From Rheum nobile (Eukaryota > Streptophyta > Magnoliopsida > Caryophyllales > Polygonaceae), in NCBI GenBank assembly GCA_027886185.1, contig WOAB01000619.1, positions 682,001 to 746,000 on the forward strand: a stretch of 64,000 nucleotides of DNA. Reading direction: 5' to 3'. The position numbers and the translations under genes are program-made. Below the pieces are notes generated by a model. It ran no database searches. It saw nothing but the letters and a program-made list of their open reading frames with translations, and was not told the origin of the DNA. How positions within the stretch are numbered: position 1 is the stretch's first letter; each line of letters begins with the position of its first letter. Shown piece after piece: positions 45,397-55,718 of this stretch.

Positions 45397-47569
45397 ATTA
45401 GAAATTGTAGGCGACAATGGATCCCAATTCATAAGTGATTGCACAAGATCCTTTTGCAAGGAATGGAACATCAACTTGGTCACTTGAACTCCTCGCTACC
45501 CACAATCCAATGGTCAAGCCGAGTCAAGCAACAAAATTATCATCAATAATCATAAGAAATGACTCAAAAGCGCCAAAGGAAAATGGGGCGACGAGTTGCT
45601 CTGATACTCTGGTTGGACAAGACCACTGCTAAGACCACAACAGGACAATAATCTTCTTACTTAGTATACGGATGTGAAGTTGTCATCCCAGTTGAAATCC
45701 TCAAACCGACAGCAAGGTACGGCTTACAAACCGAAGACCAAAATAATGTCGAGTTGTCACACAACCTCATCACGATAAATGAACTCAAGGAAAAAGCGAG
45801 AGTACGAATGATAAAGTACCAACAACAGGTCGCAATGAGTTACAACAAAAATGTAAAGCCTAAGTTATTCAAGGTAGGCGACTAGGTGTTATGTAAGGTA
45901 TTTCTTAAAACCAAAGATCCTATTGATGGTAAATTAGCCTCACAATGGGAATGACCTTATCTAATAAAAGAAATAGTCATTCAAGGAGCAAATTCAGACT
46001 CGCGAGGGTCTACCCATACCAAGAAGCTGGAACGTGACCCATTTAAAGTTGTATCATTTCTAATATCTTTTCATTTTTACATTTCAAATTCTAGATTTGC
46101 GTTTTATTTACGATTTCATTCCTATAAATATATGCTAACTTAATCACCGGAGGGCCGTTACAGGAGCCGATGACAAATTCTTCACAATTTTTGTTCTTTA
46201 ATGAATATTGTTGGGCCCAGAAAGCTTAGCCTAACAGCTTGGGCCATCTTACCTTAGAAATGGCCCAAGGAGTATGAAGAAAGACGTCGGATGCTCATCA
46301 ATGCACCAACCCGACCGATCCCGAAGATCTCGCACAAACACCATAATTACTTGATCTTCAACAAACAGTAGCCAGTTCAAATGCAGAATGAGAAAGCCTC
46401 ATTAATAAGGAGATCCCGGAGATTGTGCTTAGAGATTAAAGGAAAGATTTTGCCAAAACGGTAACGATACCGGTAAAGAGGAAGATCACATAAATAGGGT
46501 ATGAAGAGGCTAAGGAAAACGGACCGACGCAAGATACATGAACACTCAATATCTCTACTCTGAAAAAGCTCGAAAAACATACTTAGTCTCATTTAGCTCT
46601 TTTAGCAACAACATTCGACCACCAAGGATCGGACGCTAGATTAGCCGGTCATACAAGATCCGACTCTTGTATATACAGGATAAGCTACACTTTGTCTCAT
46701 TTTAATCATAATATAATCAATATATTATCATATAAATCTTGCTTCTATATTATACGTAGTTGATTGCTCATTTGGTTTGGATTTATTGTATTTTACCCGA
46801 TCGACTCGTTACCCCGTCGAAGGCGATTTAGGTCGATTGATCTTTTCGCTCCAAAAAAATTTGGCGCCCACCGTGGGGCAACTAGCCAATCACCATCTCA
46901 AAAATCCTCCAACCATGACTGGCAGTCTACCTACCGACGTCGAGGAACCACGCCTCGAAGACGACTCCCAAACCCAAGGAAACACAACCGAAAATCGGAC
47001 CCTAAACCAACTCCAAGAGCTTGCCCAAAAAATGATCACCCTCCAAGATGACCTAGCTCAGCAACGTCAGAAGACCGAAGCTCTGGCTGCCCTGTCCACT
47101 CAATCTGAAGCCGAGATTGCACAACTAACTCGTGAAAACGAGTCTCTTAGATCGCAGGTACAGTCGATGGTCTCTGGATCCAGACAAGTGCTCATGATAA
47201 GGCGTTGTCGTGACACCTAAACAAAATAATCCTAACAAACCTAAACAAGTAGTAGAGGCAAGCAAGGGTCGATCCCACAGGGAGAAAGTAATCAATCTAT
47301 GTGTTAATAAGCATGCAAGGTAAGAAGGGGGTTTTGATTATCAAGCAAAGTAACAAAGATGCAAGCTTTAAAAGAAAGAATAAATATGATGAGGAAAGTA
47401 GTTCCACTAGAACGAGATCCATAATACAGAGATAAAAGTCAATCACTGAAATCTATTCAATCCAAGTTCTTTTACTATTCTTATGGTTGTTCCCACCCTG
47501 ATCTTAAGTACTATTGATTCTCACAGTTGTCAGTAGACTTATTACTATGCCAATGGTAAAGCACCTCCG
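45397..47569 (+). repeat. Array unit 7
   Basis: LTR 46209-46853. Gag-start frame 46915-47220 is open. Shares AAACAGTAGCC upstream of the LTR with unit 8. Confidence 0.95.
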
Positions 47570-48381
47570 ATTAGAAATTGTAGGCGACAATGGATCCCAA
47601 TTCATAAGTGATTGCACAAGATCCTTTTGCAAGGAATGGAACATCAACTTGGTCACTTGAACTCCTCGCTACCCACAATCCAATGGTCAAGCCGAGTCAA
47701 GCAACAAAATTATCATCAATAATCATAAGAAATGACTCAAAAGCGCCAAAGGAAAATGGGGCGACGAGTTGCTCTGATACTCTGGTTGGACAAGACCACT
47801 GCTAAGACCACAACAGGACAATAATCTTCTTACTTAGTATACGGATGTGAAGTTGTCATCCCAGTTGAAATCCTCAAACCGACAGCAAGGTACGGCTTAC
47901 AAACCGAAGACCAAAATAATGTCGAGTTGTCACACAACCTCATCACGATAAATGAACTCAAGGAAAAAGCGAGAGTACGAATGATAAAGTACCAACAACA
48001 GGTCGCAATGAGTTACAACAAAAATGTAAAGCCTAAGTTATTCAAGGTAGGCGACTAGGTGTTATGTAAGGTATTTCTTAAAACCAAAGATCCTATTGAT
48101 GGTAAATTAGCCTCACAATGGGAATGACCTTATCTAATAAAAGAAATAGTCATTCAAGGAGCAAATTCAGACTCGCGAGGGTCTACCCATACCAAGAAGC
48201 TGGAACGTGACCCATTTAAAGTTGTATCATTTCTAATATCTTTTCATTTTTACATTTCAAATTCTAGATTTGCGTTTTATTTACGATTTCATTCCTATAA
48301 ATATATGCTAACTTAATCACCGGAGGGCCGTTACAGGAGCCGATGACAAATTCTTCACAATTTTTGTTCTTTAATGAATAT

Positions 48382-49329
48382 TGTTGGGCCCAGAAAGCTT
48401 AGCCTAACAGCTTGGGCCATCTTACCTTAGAAATGGCCCAAGGAGTATGAAGAAAGACGTCGGATGCTCATCAATGCACCAACCCGACCGATCCCGAAGA
48501 TCTCGCACAAACACCATAATTACTTGATCTTCAACAAACAGTAGCCAGTTCAAATGCAGAATGAGAAAGCCTCATTAATAAGGAGATCCCGGAGATTGTG
48601 CTTAGAGATTAAAGGAAAGATTTTGCCAAAACGGTAACGATACCGGTAAAGAGGAAGATCACATAAATAGGGTATGAAGAGGCTAAGGAAAACGGACCGA
48701 CGCAAGATACATGAACACTCAATATCTCTACTCTGAAAAAGCTCGAAAAACATACTTAGTCTCATTTAGCTCTTTTAGCAACAACATTCGACCACCAAGG
48801 ATCGGACGCTAGATTAGCCGGTCATACAAGATCCGACTCTTGTATATACAGGATAAGCTACACTTTGTCTCGTTTTAATCATAATATAATCAATATATTA
48901 TCATATAAATCTTGCTTCTATATTATACGTAGTTGATTGCTTCTATATTATACGTAGTTGATTGCTTCTATATTATACGTAGAGGCTAAGGAAAACGGAC
49001 CGACGCAAGATACATGAACACTCAATATCTCTACTCTGAAAAAGCTCGAAAAACATACTTAGTCTCATTTAGCTCTTTTAGCAACAACATTCGACCACCA
49101 AGGATCGGACGCTAGATTAGCCGGTCATACAAGATCCGACTCTTGTATATACAGGATAAGCTACACTTTGTCTCGTTTTAATCATAATATAATCAATATA
49201 TTATCATATAAATCTTGCTTCTATATTATACGTAGTTGATTGCTCATTTGGTTTGGATTTATTGTATTTTACCCGATCGACTCGTTACCCCGTCGAAGGC
49301 GATTTAGGTCGATTGATCTTTTCGCTCCA
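48382..49329 (+). repeat. 5' LTR of the Tat element (also unit 8 LTR)
   Basis: TGTTGGGCCC...CTCCA. 948 bp here against 645 bp in other units. The end is placed at the CA before an A-run and the primer site. Confidence 0.8.
48681..49286 (+). repeat. 303-bp direct duplication inside the unit 8 LTR
   Basis: Copy 1 is 48681-48983 and copy 2 is 48984-49286. At the join the sequence repeats a 25-bp block (core TATATTATACGTAG) three times between about 48911 and 48982, where other units have it once. Slippage or unequal exchange at the 25-bp block is a likely cause. Confidence 0.9.
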
Positions 49330-49337
49330 AAAAAATT

Positions 49338-49355
49338 TGGCGCCCACCGTGGGGC
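49338..49355 (+). other. Tat primer-binding site
   Basis: TGGCGCCCACCGTGGGGC, a sequence found after the 5' LTR of Tat-group elements. I do not name the priming tRNA. The same site follows every LTR of the array. Confidence 0.8.
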
Positions 49356-49390
49356 AACTAGCCAATCACCATCTCAAAAATCCTCCAACC

Positions 49391-49670
49391 ATGACTGGCA
49401 GTCTACCTACCGACATCGAGGAACCACGCCTCGAAGACGACTCCCAAACCCAAGGAAACACAACCGAAAATCGGACCCTAAACCAACTCCAAGAGCTTGC
49501 CCAAAAAATGATCACCCTCCAAGATGACCTAGCTCAGCAACGTCAGAAGACCGAAGCTCTGGCTGCCCTGTCCACTCAATCTGAAGCCGAGATTGCACAA
49601 CTAACTCGTGAAAACGAGTCTCTTAGATCGCAGGTACAGTCGATGGTCTCTGGATCCAGACAAGTGCTCA
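49391..49670 (+). pseudogene. Tat gag, N-terminal 93 codons, cut by the Athila insertion
   Basis: ATG at 49391. The predicted segment is rich in Gln, Glu and Leu from about residue 30, with heptad-like spacing (LAQKMITLQDDLAQQRQK), so a coiled coil is likely. The frame runs into the Athila LTR and stops at 49694-49696. Across the insertion, the codons resume in the same frame at 55720 once one copy of the 5-bp duplication is removed. Confidence 0.85.
49666..49670. other. Target-site duplication GCTCA, left copy (right copy GCTCG at 55719-55723)
   Basis: The two copies differ at the last base. The right one keeps the gag codons; the left one has changed and the change is present in every array unit. 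Confidence 0.8.
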
Positions 49671-51224
49671 TGATAAGGCGTTGTCGTGACACCTAAACAA
49701 AATAATCCTAACAAACCTAAACAAGTAGTAGAGGCAAGCAAGGGTCGATCCCACAGGGAGGAAGTAATCAATCTATGTGTTAATAAGCATGCAAGGTAAG
49801 AAGGGGGTTTTGATTATCAAGCAAAGTAACAAAGATGCAAGCTTTAAAAGAAAGAATAAATATGATGAGGAAAGTAGTTCCACTAGAACGAGATCCACAA
49901 TACAGAGATAAAAGTCGATCACTGAAATCTATTCAATCCAAGTTCTTTTACTATTCTTATGGTTGTTCCCACCCTGATCTTAAGTAGTATTGATTCTCAC
50001 AGTTGTCAATAGACTTATTACTATGCCAATGGTAAAGCACCTCCGATTCTCACAGTTGTCGGTGTACTTTACCACCAACAAAGCAATAGCAACGCACACA
50101 AGGATATAGGATACATGTAAATAGAAAGACGTATTAATACTCGCATGTAACTGATTCCCACTCACAATTGTACGCTCGGAACCCCTATACGCACAATTGT
50201 GTTTGCTACTAGATATGCACTCGGAACCCCTATATGCAATCCTAGCAATTGATAAATATTACTCAACCTAGCTGGCCAGACTATGAAGAACAATGATAAA
50301 TCAATAATCAATATAACCAAGAGAATCATACCAACACACATAAGAATAAGAACAAGGAATAGAAATCTCACAACCGAATCAACTGTATTGCTTCAATCGT
50401 CTAGCAGAACAAAGGTGTTTAGCTCTCCATGGGTTGAAAACCCTGGAGGCAGAATGAAAAACGAATTAAGTCTCCAGATGGAGATTGTGTGTTTTGGCAA
50501 CTAGGTTAACAAAAGTATTTAACCTAATTCTAAAAGTGATAAAAATAATAAAATAACAATAACAAAAATAATAACAAAATAAGAAATCCAAAGCGGGGAA
50601 TTAATCCCGTAATTCTGCTCGGCTGCTCACTCTCGGCCTCCAATTCATTCAAGCAGCAGCGGCCCACTCCAAGGCAGCTCTCTCGGCCCAACACACGCAG
50701 CGGCAACACGGCCCAATTCAAAGGCAAGCAGCACATGCGCTGACATCGCCATGACGTCATCCCTCCGCTGTTTCAAACCACCGATTCTCACGCTTCAATT
50801 TCCGCGTGCGCTTCTTCTTCATTTCACGCGGGCCTTTCTTCAACTTGGGCCTAATTCATCTTTATGGCCCATCTTCTATTTAATTGCAGCATCAACACGC
50901 GGGGCTTGTTCAATTTATTTGCTTCGCCCAGCAGATGGCCGCAGGACGGCATCCTTCTCTGAGACCCACCGCCGGGTCGCGGTGGCTCTTGGCGCGGGGC
51001 GGTGAAATCGCCCACTCCAATGTGGTTCCTTCATAGATTTTTCTTGTCTCCTCAGATGGTCAACTCCTCTTCCTCTGGATGTCTCCAATTAGCTCCTCCA
51101 GACCACCAAAACCACACTTCTCAGCTCTAACTCCATAATCTCCAATTGTGCATAAAATCCAACCAAATGGCGCCTCAAACCTGGTAATAACCCTTAGATA
51201 TGTGCTACAAAATAGCACTCATCA
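49671..51224 (-). repeat. 3' LTR of the Athila-like element (1,554 bp)
   Basis: On plus TGATAAGG...CTCATCA. It contains two copies of CGGAACCCCTATA about 50 bp apart (50178-50235), and a GC-rich part (50910-51005) with CCGCCGGGTCGCGGTGG. The first 375 bp are the segment shared with the array. Confidence 0.9.
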
Positions 51225-51238
51225 AATCCCCCATCCTT
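51225..51238 (-). other. Polypurine tract of the Athila-like element
   Basis: AAGGATGGGGGATT in element sense, directly before the 3' LTR. Confidence 0.85.
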
Positions 51239-52616
51239 AAACCTTGCTCGTCCTCGAGTAAGCTAAAGTCAACCTACTCCTCCAATCAATCCCCAAGGCT
51301 TCAGGAAGCATAGAAAATTCAACCTCCAAGAATCATACCCAACAATAAACTCCAGGCATCCATACAAATAAGCTCAACACAACACAACACAACACAACTC
51401 AATAAATCTCAACACCCCACACATCCAAGCTAAAAGGAAAGCAGAGTACTTCCCCCAAGCTTATCCCAAACACCATAGAGTGAATAAATTCTAATCCTAG
51501 TCTCCCATCTATCGTCTTATCTCTCCAGAGTGACCTACTCGAATCCTCCTTATAACTCCTCTTCTTATAACGCCTCACCAAGAATAATGAGAAATCCTAA
51601 AATCACTCTTCTTCTTTTCGCTCATTTTGCCAAGGCGCCCTTTCGGGTTTTCACCAAGCCACTCATTTCATTTTCCAATAGATGTACTCACATAAGCTCA
51701 CGTCACTCTTGACCACATATTACCCCAGCCTAATGCTGGTCCAAGCCACCTGCTTATTACCTAGGCCGCCCTTTCGGATTTTCGACCTATCCCAGGATTT
51801 TCAAATGTATGCCTTTTTTCAAAATTTTGGCTTTTTCTCTTCATATTCATTTTTCTCCTCAACGACGTAGCAAGTATAGAACTCTCCCCCATGCTTAAAC
51901 ATTGCATTGTCCTCAATGTAATGAAAGACAAAAGAATAAAAGCATAGGGAAAAGCAAAAAAATAACTCACAAACGTCGCCAAGCTGCTTGGACGCTTCCG
52001 TTGTTGCTGGCGGTCTTCTCAATAAAGCCCAGGTCTCTGGTGTTGGGCGGGTGTCTTCATCAATTCTATAATCTTCTTCTACCGTGCAACCAAAAGAAAA
52101 CCACTTTGGTGAATAGTGGTATAGCAATGATAGTAGGGTTGCACGGCCTTCTAGGAACACATGGTGGAGCCCGGATGTAATCATGGTGGGGGCTCTAGTG
52201 TTCCTCCTCCTCAGCTATCAATTGTAGGGCCATCATCGTTGTCAAATAATGTGTGGGGTAAGTGTATCCTCCTTGACAACATGATGCGCACCATCTCCAT
52301 GGGGATTCTGGACAGCTGGCCTTGGGTAGAACTTTTTTTTTTTTTTTGCCCCCCGTTTAAGGTTTTTTCGGGGGGTGACTTAGTGCAGGGAAGGAAGAGA
52401 CTTACATCGGTGTGGAAAACACCTTCTTCAATAGGCATGGGTCTTTTTCCTGCAGGTTAGTCGGAGACAAAAAACAAGAACAAAAACAAAGCAAAAACAC
52501 ACAAAACTAATGCAGGAAATAAAGAAAGAAAAACAAAGAAAGTAAAACATACCTCGGGTTGCCTCCCGGACAACGCCTTAGTTATTGTCATGGCTTGACA
52601 TACTACTCAATCTTCC
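51239..52616 (-). other. Non-coding 3' part of the Athila-like internal region
   Basis: No frame with recognisable motifs. Repeated short CAACACAACA units occur near 51380-51400. A T-run with a G/C hairpin (CCCCCCG...CGGGGGG) is at 52329-52376. An autonomous element would have pol here, so it probably replaced or lost it. Confidence 0.6.
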
Positions 52617-54137
52617 TCAACTCGGGTTGCTCATAGCAACTGAACACCTGGGGCCTGGATCAGGGGGATGCCTCTTTGTATACTCCTGATTGAGCGTGAC
52701 CCCCATGCTTATGCACTTCATAATGGTTGGACTGATGTTCATATCTATGAATGCACTTGCCATCTTTAGAAACGGTCTACCAAGCATCTCAGGGGCTTCA
52801 TGTGTATCTTGCCCCGTATCCAGCATATAAAAATTTACCACTTGAATCAAGGCTTCCTTCTTGTGCTTCCCCTTCGGCTTCTTCTTGATCGCGCCCAGCA
52901 CCTTTAACATTTCCTTGCAGCGAGGGGTGCTGTCTGCCAGATGGACCAAAGGGATGGTTGCCTTGCAGCTACTGAAGGTGTCAAATAAGCCTTTGTCATT
53001 CTCCACCTTTTGGGTGTCCTTCATAGCTTCAGGGAAGGGTGTATCGGGATGCGATGCGATGAGCGAGAAGGAGTTGAGACGCACAAACTCATCATAGGCA
53101 CCCTCCAGAGGGTTGGGGACTGCCGGGGTGTTTTCGAGAGGAATGGTTGTCTCTGGCGTATTTTTGCGATCACGGCACTCCTCCTCATCGTCGCTCCACT
53201 CCTCCTCTCCAAAGAAGTTCTCCTCCTCAGTCGGCCACTCTGGACGATGATAAGGATCAACCCAAACCTCATCAGCATAAATAGAATTTTGGACGTCGAG
53301 TCGCGGTGAGATATCACTAGGAGGCACTCCGTCCACCGCGGGGCGGTAGTCATCACCGCAGGGCGCTGGATTCACCGCGGGGTGGTGTACTTGGCCGCGG
53401 GGCGATGAGGTCGCGGTGGGGTTACTGAGGTTCACCGTCCCACGGTGGGAAGCACCGCGGAGCGGTAGAAGTCTCCCATCTTCAATTTCAACTTTATTAG
53501 TGCCGTTTTCGCCCTTGATCACCTTCTCTTCGTGGGATACCTCTATACTCTCCTGGACCTCCTTCTTCATGACCTTACTGGTCCCAATCTCAGCCTCTTG
53601 TGTATTTTCTGCTACAAGGACTTGTGGTTGTGCTGACTTTGACTCAAGCAACGCTTTACTCAGCTGGCTAACTTGGCTTTGGAGACTGGAAATCGCCTCT
53701 TGTTGTTGTTGGACACTCTGAGCCATGGTTGCTTGCAGTGAGGACACGTTTTGGGCCATGGTTGTATGCATTGAGATCACGTTCTGGGCCACAGTTGCTA
53801 TACTTTGCATCAGAGTGTTGAGTACATCAGCATTGGGTGCAGGCGAGCACTGTGGTTGATTTCCATATGGAACTGGGTTATAGTGCTCCCTCCACCCTGA
53901 GCTGTAAGTGTCCGGATATGGCTCCTGCCTCGGTCCATGTGAGTTTACACCTCGACGTGCTTTGATTTCTGCGGCAAGTGCGGGAAGTCCTGGACAATCA
54001 TCAGTGGTGTGCAGCATTTCGCGACAGATTCTGCAGGCTCTAACTGGCTTTGCTGCACTGGGAGTTGGGTTGTATCCCCTCTCTGGAGAGAAAGAGCAAG
54101 GGTATGAGTTATCGTGCGGCTCTCCCCAGAAATCCAT
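52617..54137 (-). CDS. Athila-like gag fused to a protease remnant (506 aa)
   Basis: ATG at 54137; upstream in-frame codons back to 54236 lack another ATG and read like leader. The protein starts with an aromatic and proline-rich segment and has a zinc-knuckle-like CRICREMLHTTDDC near residue 30. A Gln/Ser-rich coiled-coil-like part lies near 110-180 (repeated MAQNV/MAQSV). Next is a region encoded by GC-rich repeats (near 225-270), then an acidic stretch. The C-terminus has a gag-end-like KEMLKVLGAIKKKPKGK motif. It is followed by LGRPFLKMASAFIDM, which resembles the end of Athila protease. The protease catalytic DTG/DLG region is missing, so an internal deletion joined gag to the protease tail in frame. 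The open frame suggests retained Gag-like function, not proteolysis. Confidence 0.75.
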   Translation of the reverse strand: MDFWGEPHDNSYPCSFSPERGYNPTPSAAKPVRACRICREMLHTTDDCPGLPALAAEIKARRGVNSHGPRQEPYPDTYSSGWREHYNPVPYGNQPQCSPAPNADVLNTLMQSIATVAQNVISMHTTMAQNVSSLQATMAQSVQQQQEAISSLQSQVSQLSKALLESKSAQPQVLVAENTQEAEIGTSKVMKKEVQESIEVSHEEKVIKGENGTNKVEIEDGRLLPLRGASHRGTVNLSNPTATSSPRGQVHHPAVNPAPCGDDYRPAVDGVPPSDISPRLDVQNSIYADEVWVDPYHRPEWPTEEENFFGEEEWSDDEEECRDRKNTPETTIPLENTPAVPNPLEGAYDEFVRLNSFSLIASHPDTPFPEAMKDTQKVENDKGLFDTFSSCKATIPLVHLADSTPRCKEMLKVLGAIKKKPKGKHKKEALIQVVNFYMLDTGQDTHEAPEMLGRPFLKMASAFIDMNISPTIMKCISMGVTLNQEYTKRHPPDPGPRCSVAMSNPS

Positions 54138-54257
54138 ATCTGTGACAAAAATCAAAAAGGAAAAACAAAAGTCAGTAGCACAGGTATGGACCGTAAGATA
54201 GGTCCACACCAAAGTAACACGCACATGAACAAACACAAAGAAAGATCAAATCTTGCC

Positions 54258-54275
54258 TCCCCGGCAACGGCGCCA
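54258..54275 (-). other. Athila-like primer-binding site, tRNA-Asp type
   Basis: TGGCGCCGTTGCCGGGGA in element sense, three bases inside the 5' LTR. It is complementary to the 3' end of plant tRNA-Asp, the usual Athila primer. Confidence 0.88.
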
Positions 54276-54278
54276 ATT

Positions 54279-55718
54279 TGATAAGGCATTGTCGTGACAC
54301 CTAAACAAAATAATCCTAACAAACCTAAACAAGTAGTAGAGGCAAGCAAGGGTCGATCCCACAGGGAGGAAGTAATCAATCTATGTGTTTATAAGCATGC
54401 AAGGTAACAAGGGGGTTTTGATTATCAAGCAAAGTAACAAAGATGCAAGCTTTAAAAGAAAGAATAAATATGATGAGGAAAGTAGTTCCACTAGAACGAG
54501 ATCCACAATACAGAGATAAAAGTCGATCACTGAAATCTATTCAATCCAAGTTCTTTTACTATTCTTATGGTTGTTCCCACCCCGATCTTAAGTACTATTG
54601 ATTTTCACAGTTGTCAATAGACTTATTACTATGCCAATGGTAAAGCACCTCCGATTCTCACAGTTGTCGGTGTACTTTACCACCCATAAAGCAATAGCAA
54701 TGCATACAAGGATATAGGAACCCCAATATGCAATCCTAGAAATTAATAAATATTACTCAACCTAGTTGGCCAGACTATGAAGAACAATGATAAATCAATA
54801 ATCAATATAACCAAGAGAATCAAACCAACACACATAAGAATAAGAACAAGGAATAGAAATCTCACAACCGAATCAACTGTATTGCTTCAATCGTCTAACT
54901 GAACAAAGGTGTTTAGCTCTCCATGGGTTGAAAACCCTGGAGGCAAAATGAAAAACGAATTAAGTCTCCAGATGGAGATTGTGTGTTTTGGCAACTAGGT
55001 TAACAAAAGTATTTAACCTAATTCTAAAAGTGATAAAAATAATAAAATAACAATAACAAAAATAATAACAAAATAAGAAATCCAAAGCGGGGAATTAATC
55101 CCGTAATTCTGCTCGGCTGCTCACTCTCGGCCTCCAATTCATTCAAGCAGCAGCGGCCTACTCCAAGGCAGCTCTCTCGGCCCAACACACGCAGCGGCAA
55201 CACGGCCCAATTCAAAGGCAAGCAGCACATGCGCTGACGTTGCCATGACGTCATCCCTCCGCTGTTTCAAACCACCGATTCTTACGCTTCAATTTCCGTG
55301 TGCGCTTCTTCTTCATTTCACGCGGGCCTTTCTTCAACTTGGGCCTAATTCATCTTCACGGCCCATCTTCTATTTAATTCCAGCATCAGCACGCGGGCCT
55401 TGTTCAATTTATTTGCTTCGCCCAGCAGATGGCCGCGGGGCGGCATCCTTCTCTGAGACCCACCGCCGGGTCGCGGTGGCTCTTGGCGCGGGGCGGTGAA
55501 ATCGCCCACTCCAATGTGGTTCCTTCATAGATTTTTCTTGTCTCCTCAGGTGGTCAACTCCTCTTCCTCTGGATGTCTCCAATTAGCTCCTCCAGACCAC
55601 CAAAACCACACTTCTCAGCTCTAACTCCATAATCTCCAATTGTGCATAAAATCTAACCAAATGGCGCCTCAAACCTGGTAATAACCCTTAGATATGTGCT
55701 ACAAAATAGCACTCGTCA
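54279..55718 (-). repeat. 5' LTR of the Athila-like element (1,440 bp)
   Basis: On plus TGATAAGG...CTCGTCA. Shorter than the 3' LTR because of a deletion near 54720, bounded by GGA(T/A)-type repeats where the 3' LTR has two CGGAACCCCTATA copies. Confidence 0.9.

Larger units (their letters stand above)
32365..50045 (+). repeat. Tandem array of eight ~2.17-kb Tat/Athila chimeric units
   Basis: Eight head-to-tail units at 32365, 34538, 36705, 38878, 41051, 43224, 45397 and 47570, with periods 2173, 2167, 2173, 2173, 2173, 2173, 2173 and 2476. In each unit the order is: remnant of Tat integrase 3' end and pol terminus (about 812 bp), Tat LTR (645 bp), spacer and primer site TGGCGCCCACCGTGGGGC, gag start, first 375 bp (as seen on plus) of an Athila-like LTR. 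The junction joins Athila LTR to integrase at a shared ATT. Identity between units is very high. The right end merges with a full Tat element containing the complete Athila-like insertion. Confidence 0.97.
47570..50045 (+). repeat. Array unit 8 (2,476 bp), right end of the array
   Basis: LTR 48382-49329 is 303 bp longer than the others because of an internal duplication. Gag-start frame 49391-49696 is open. Instead of a cut at 375 bp, the Athila LTR continues past 50045 as a full LTR, so this unit is the junction with the undeleted element. Confidence 0.95.
49671..55718 (-). mobile_element. Non-autonomous Athila-like element inserted in Tat gag
   Basis: On the minus strand: 5' LTR (55718-54279), primer site of tRNA-Asp type, one gag-derived ORF, about 1.4 kb without coding potential, polypurine tract, 3' LTR (51224-49671). 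Internal region only 3,054 bp. No RT, RNase H or integrase is present, so mobility would need enzymes from an autonomous relative. LTRs share most positions; I estimate 2-3% difference plus one 110-120 bp deletion in the 5' LTR. Confidence 0.88.

Noticed and set aside
32365..50045. Possible CRISPR-like or VNTR interpretation of the regular array
   Set aside because: Units are 2.17 kb with retrotransposon content and no spacer-repeat structure.
52329..52376. T-run with CCCCCCG/CGGGGGG hairpin as a terminator
   Set aside because: Terminators of this kind are bacterial; in a plant retroelement it is more likely a homopolymer slip or a chance hairpin.
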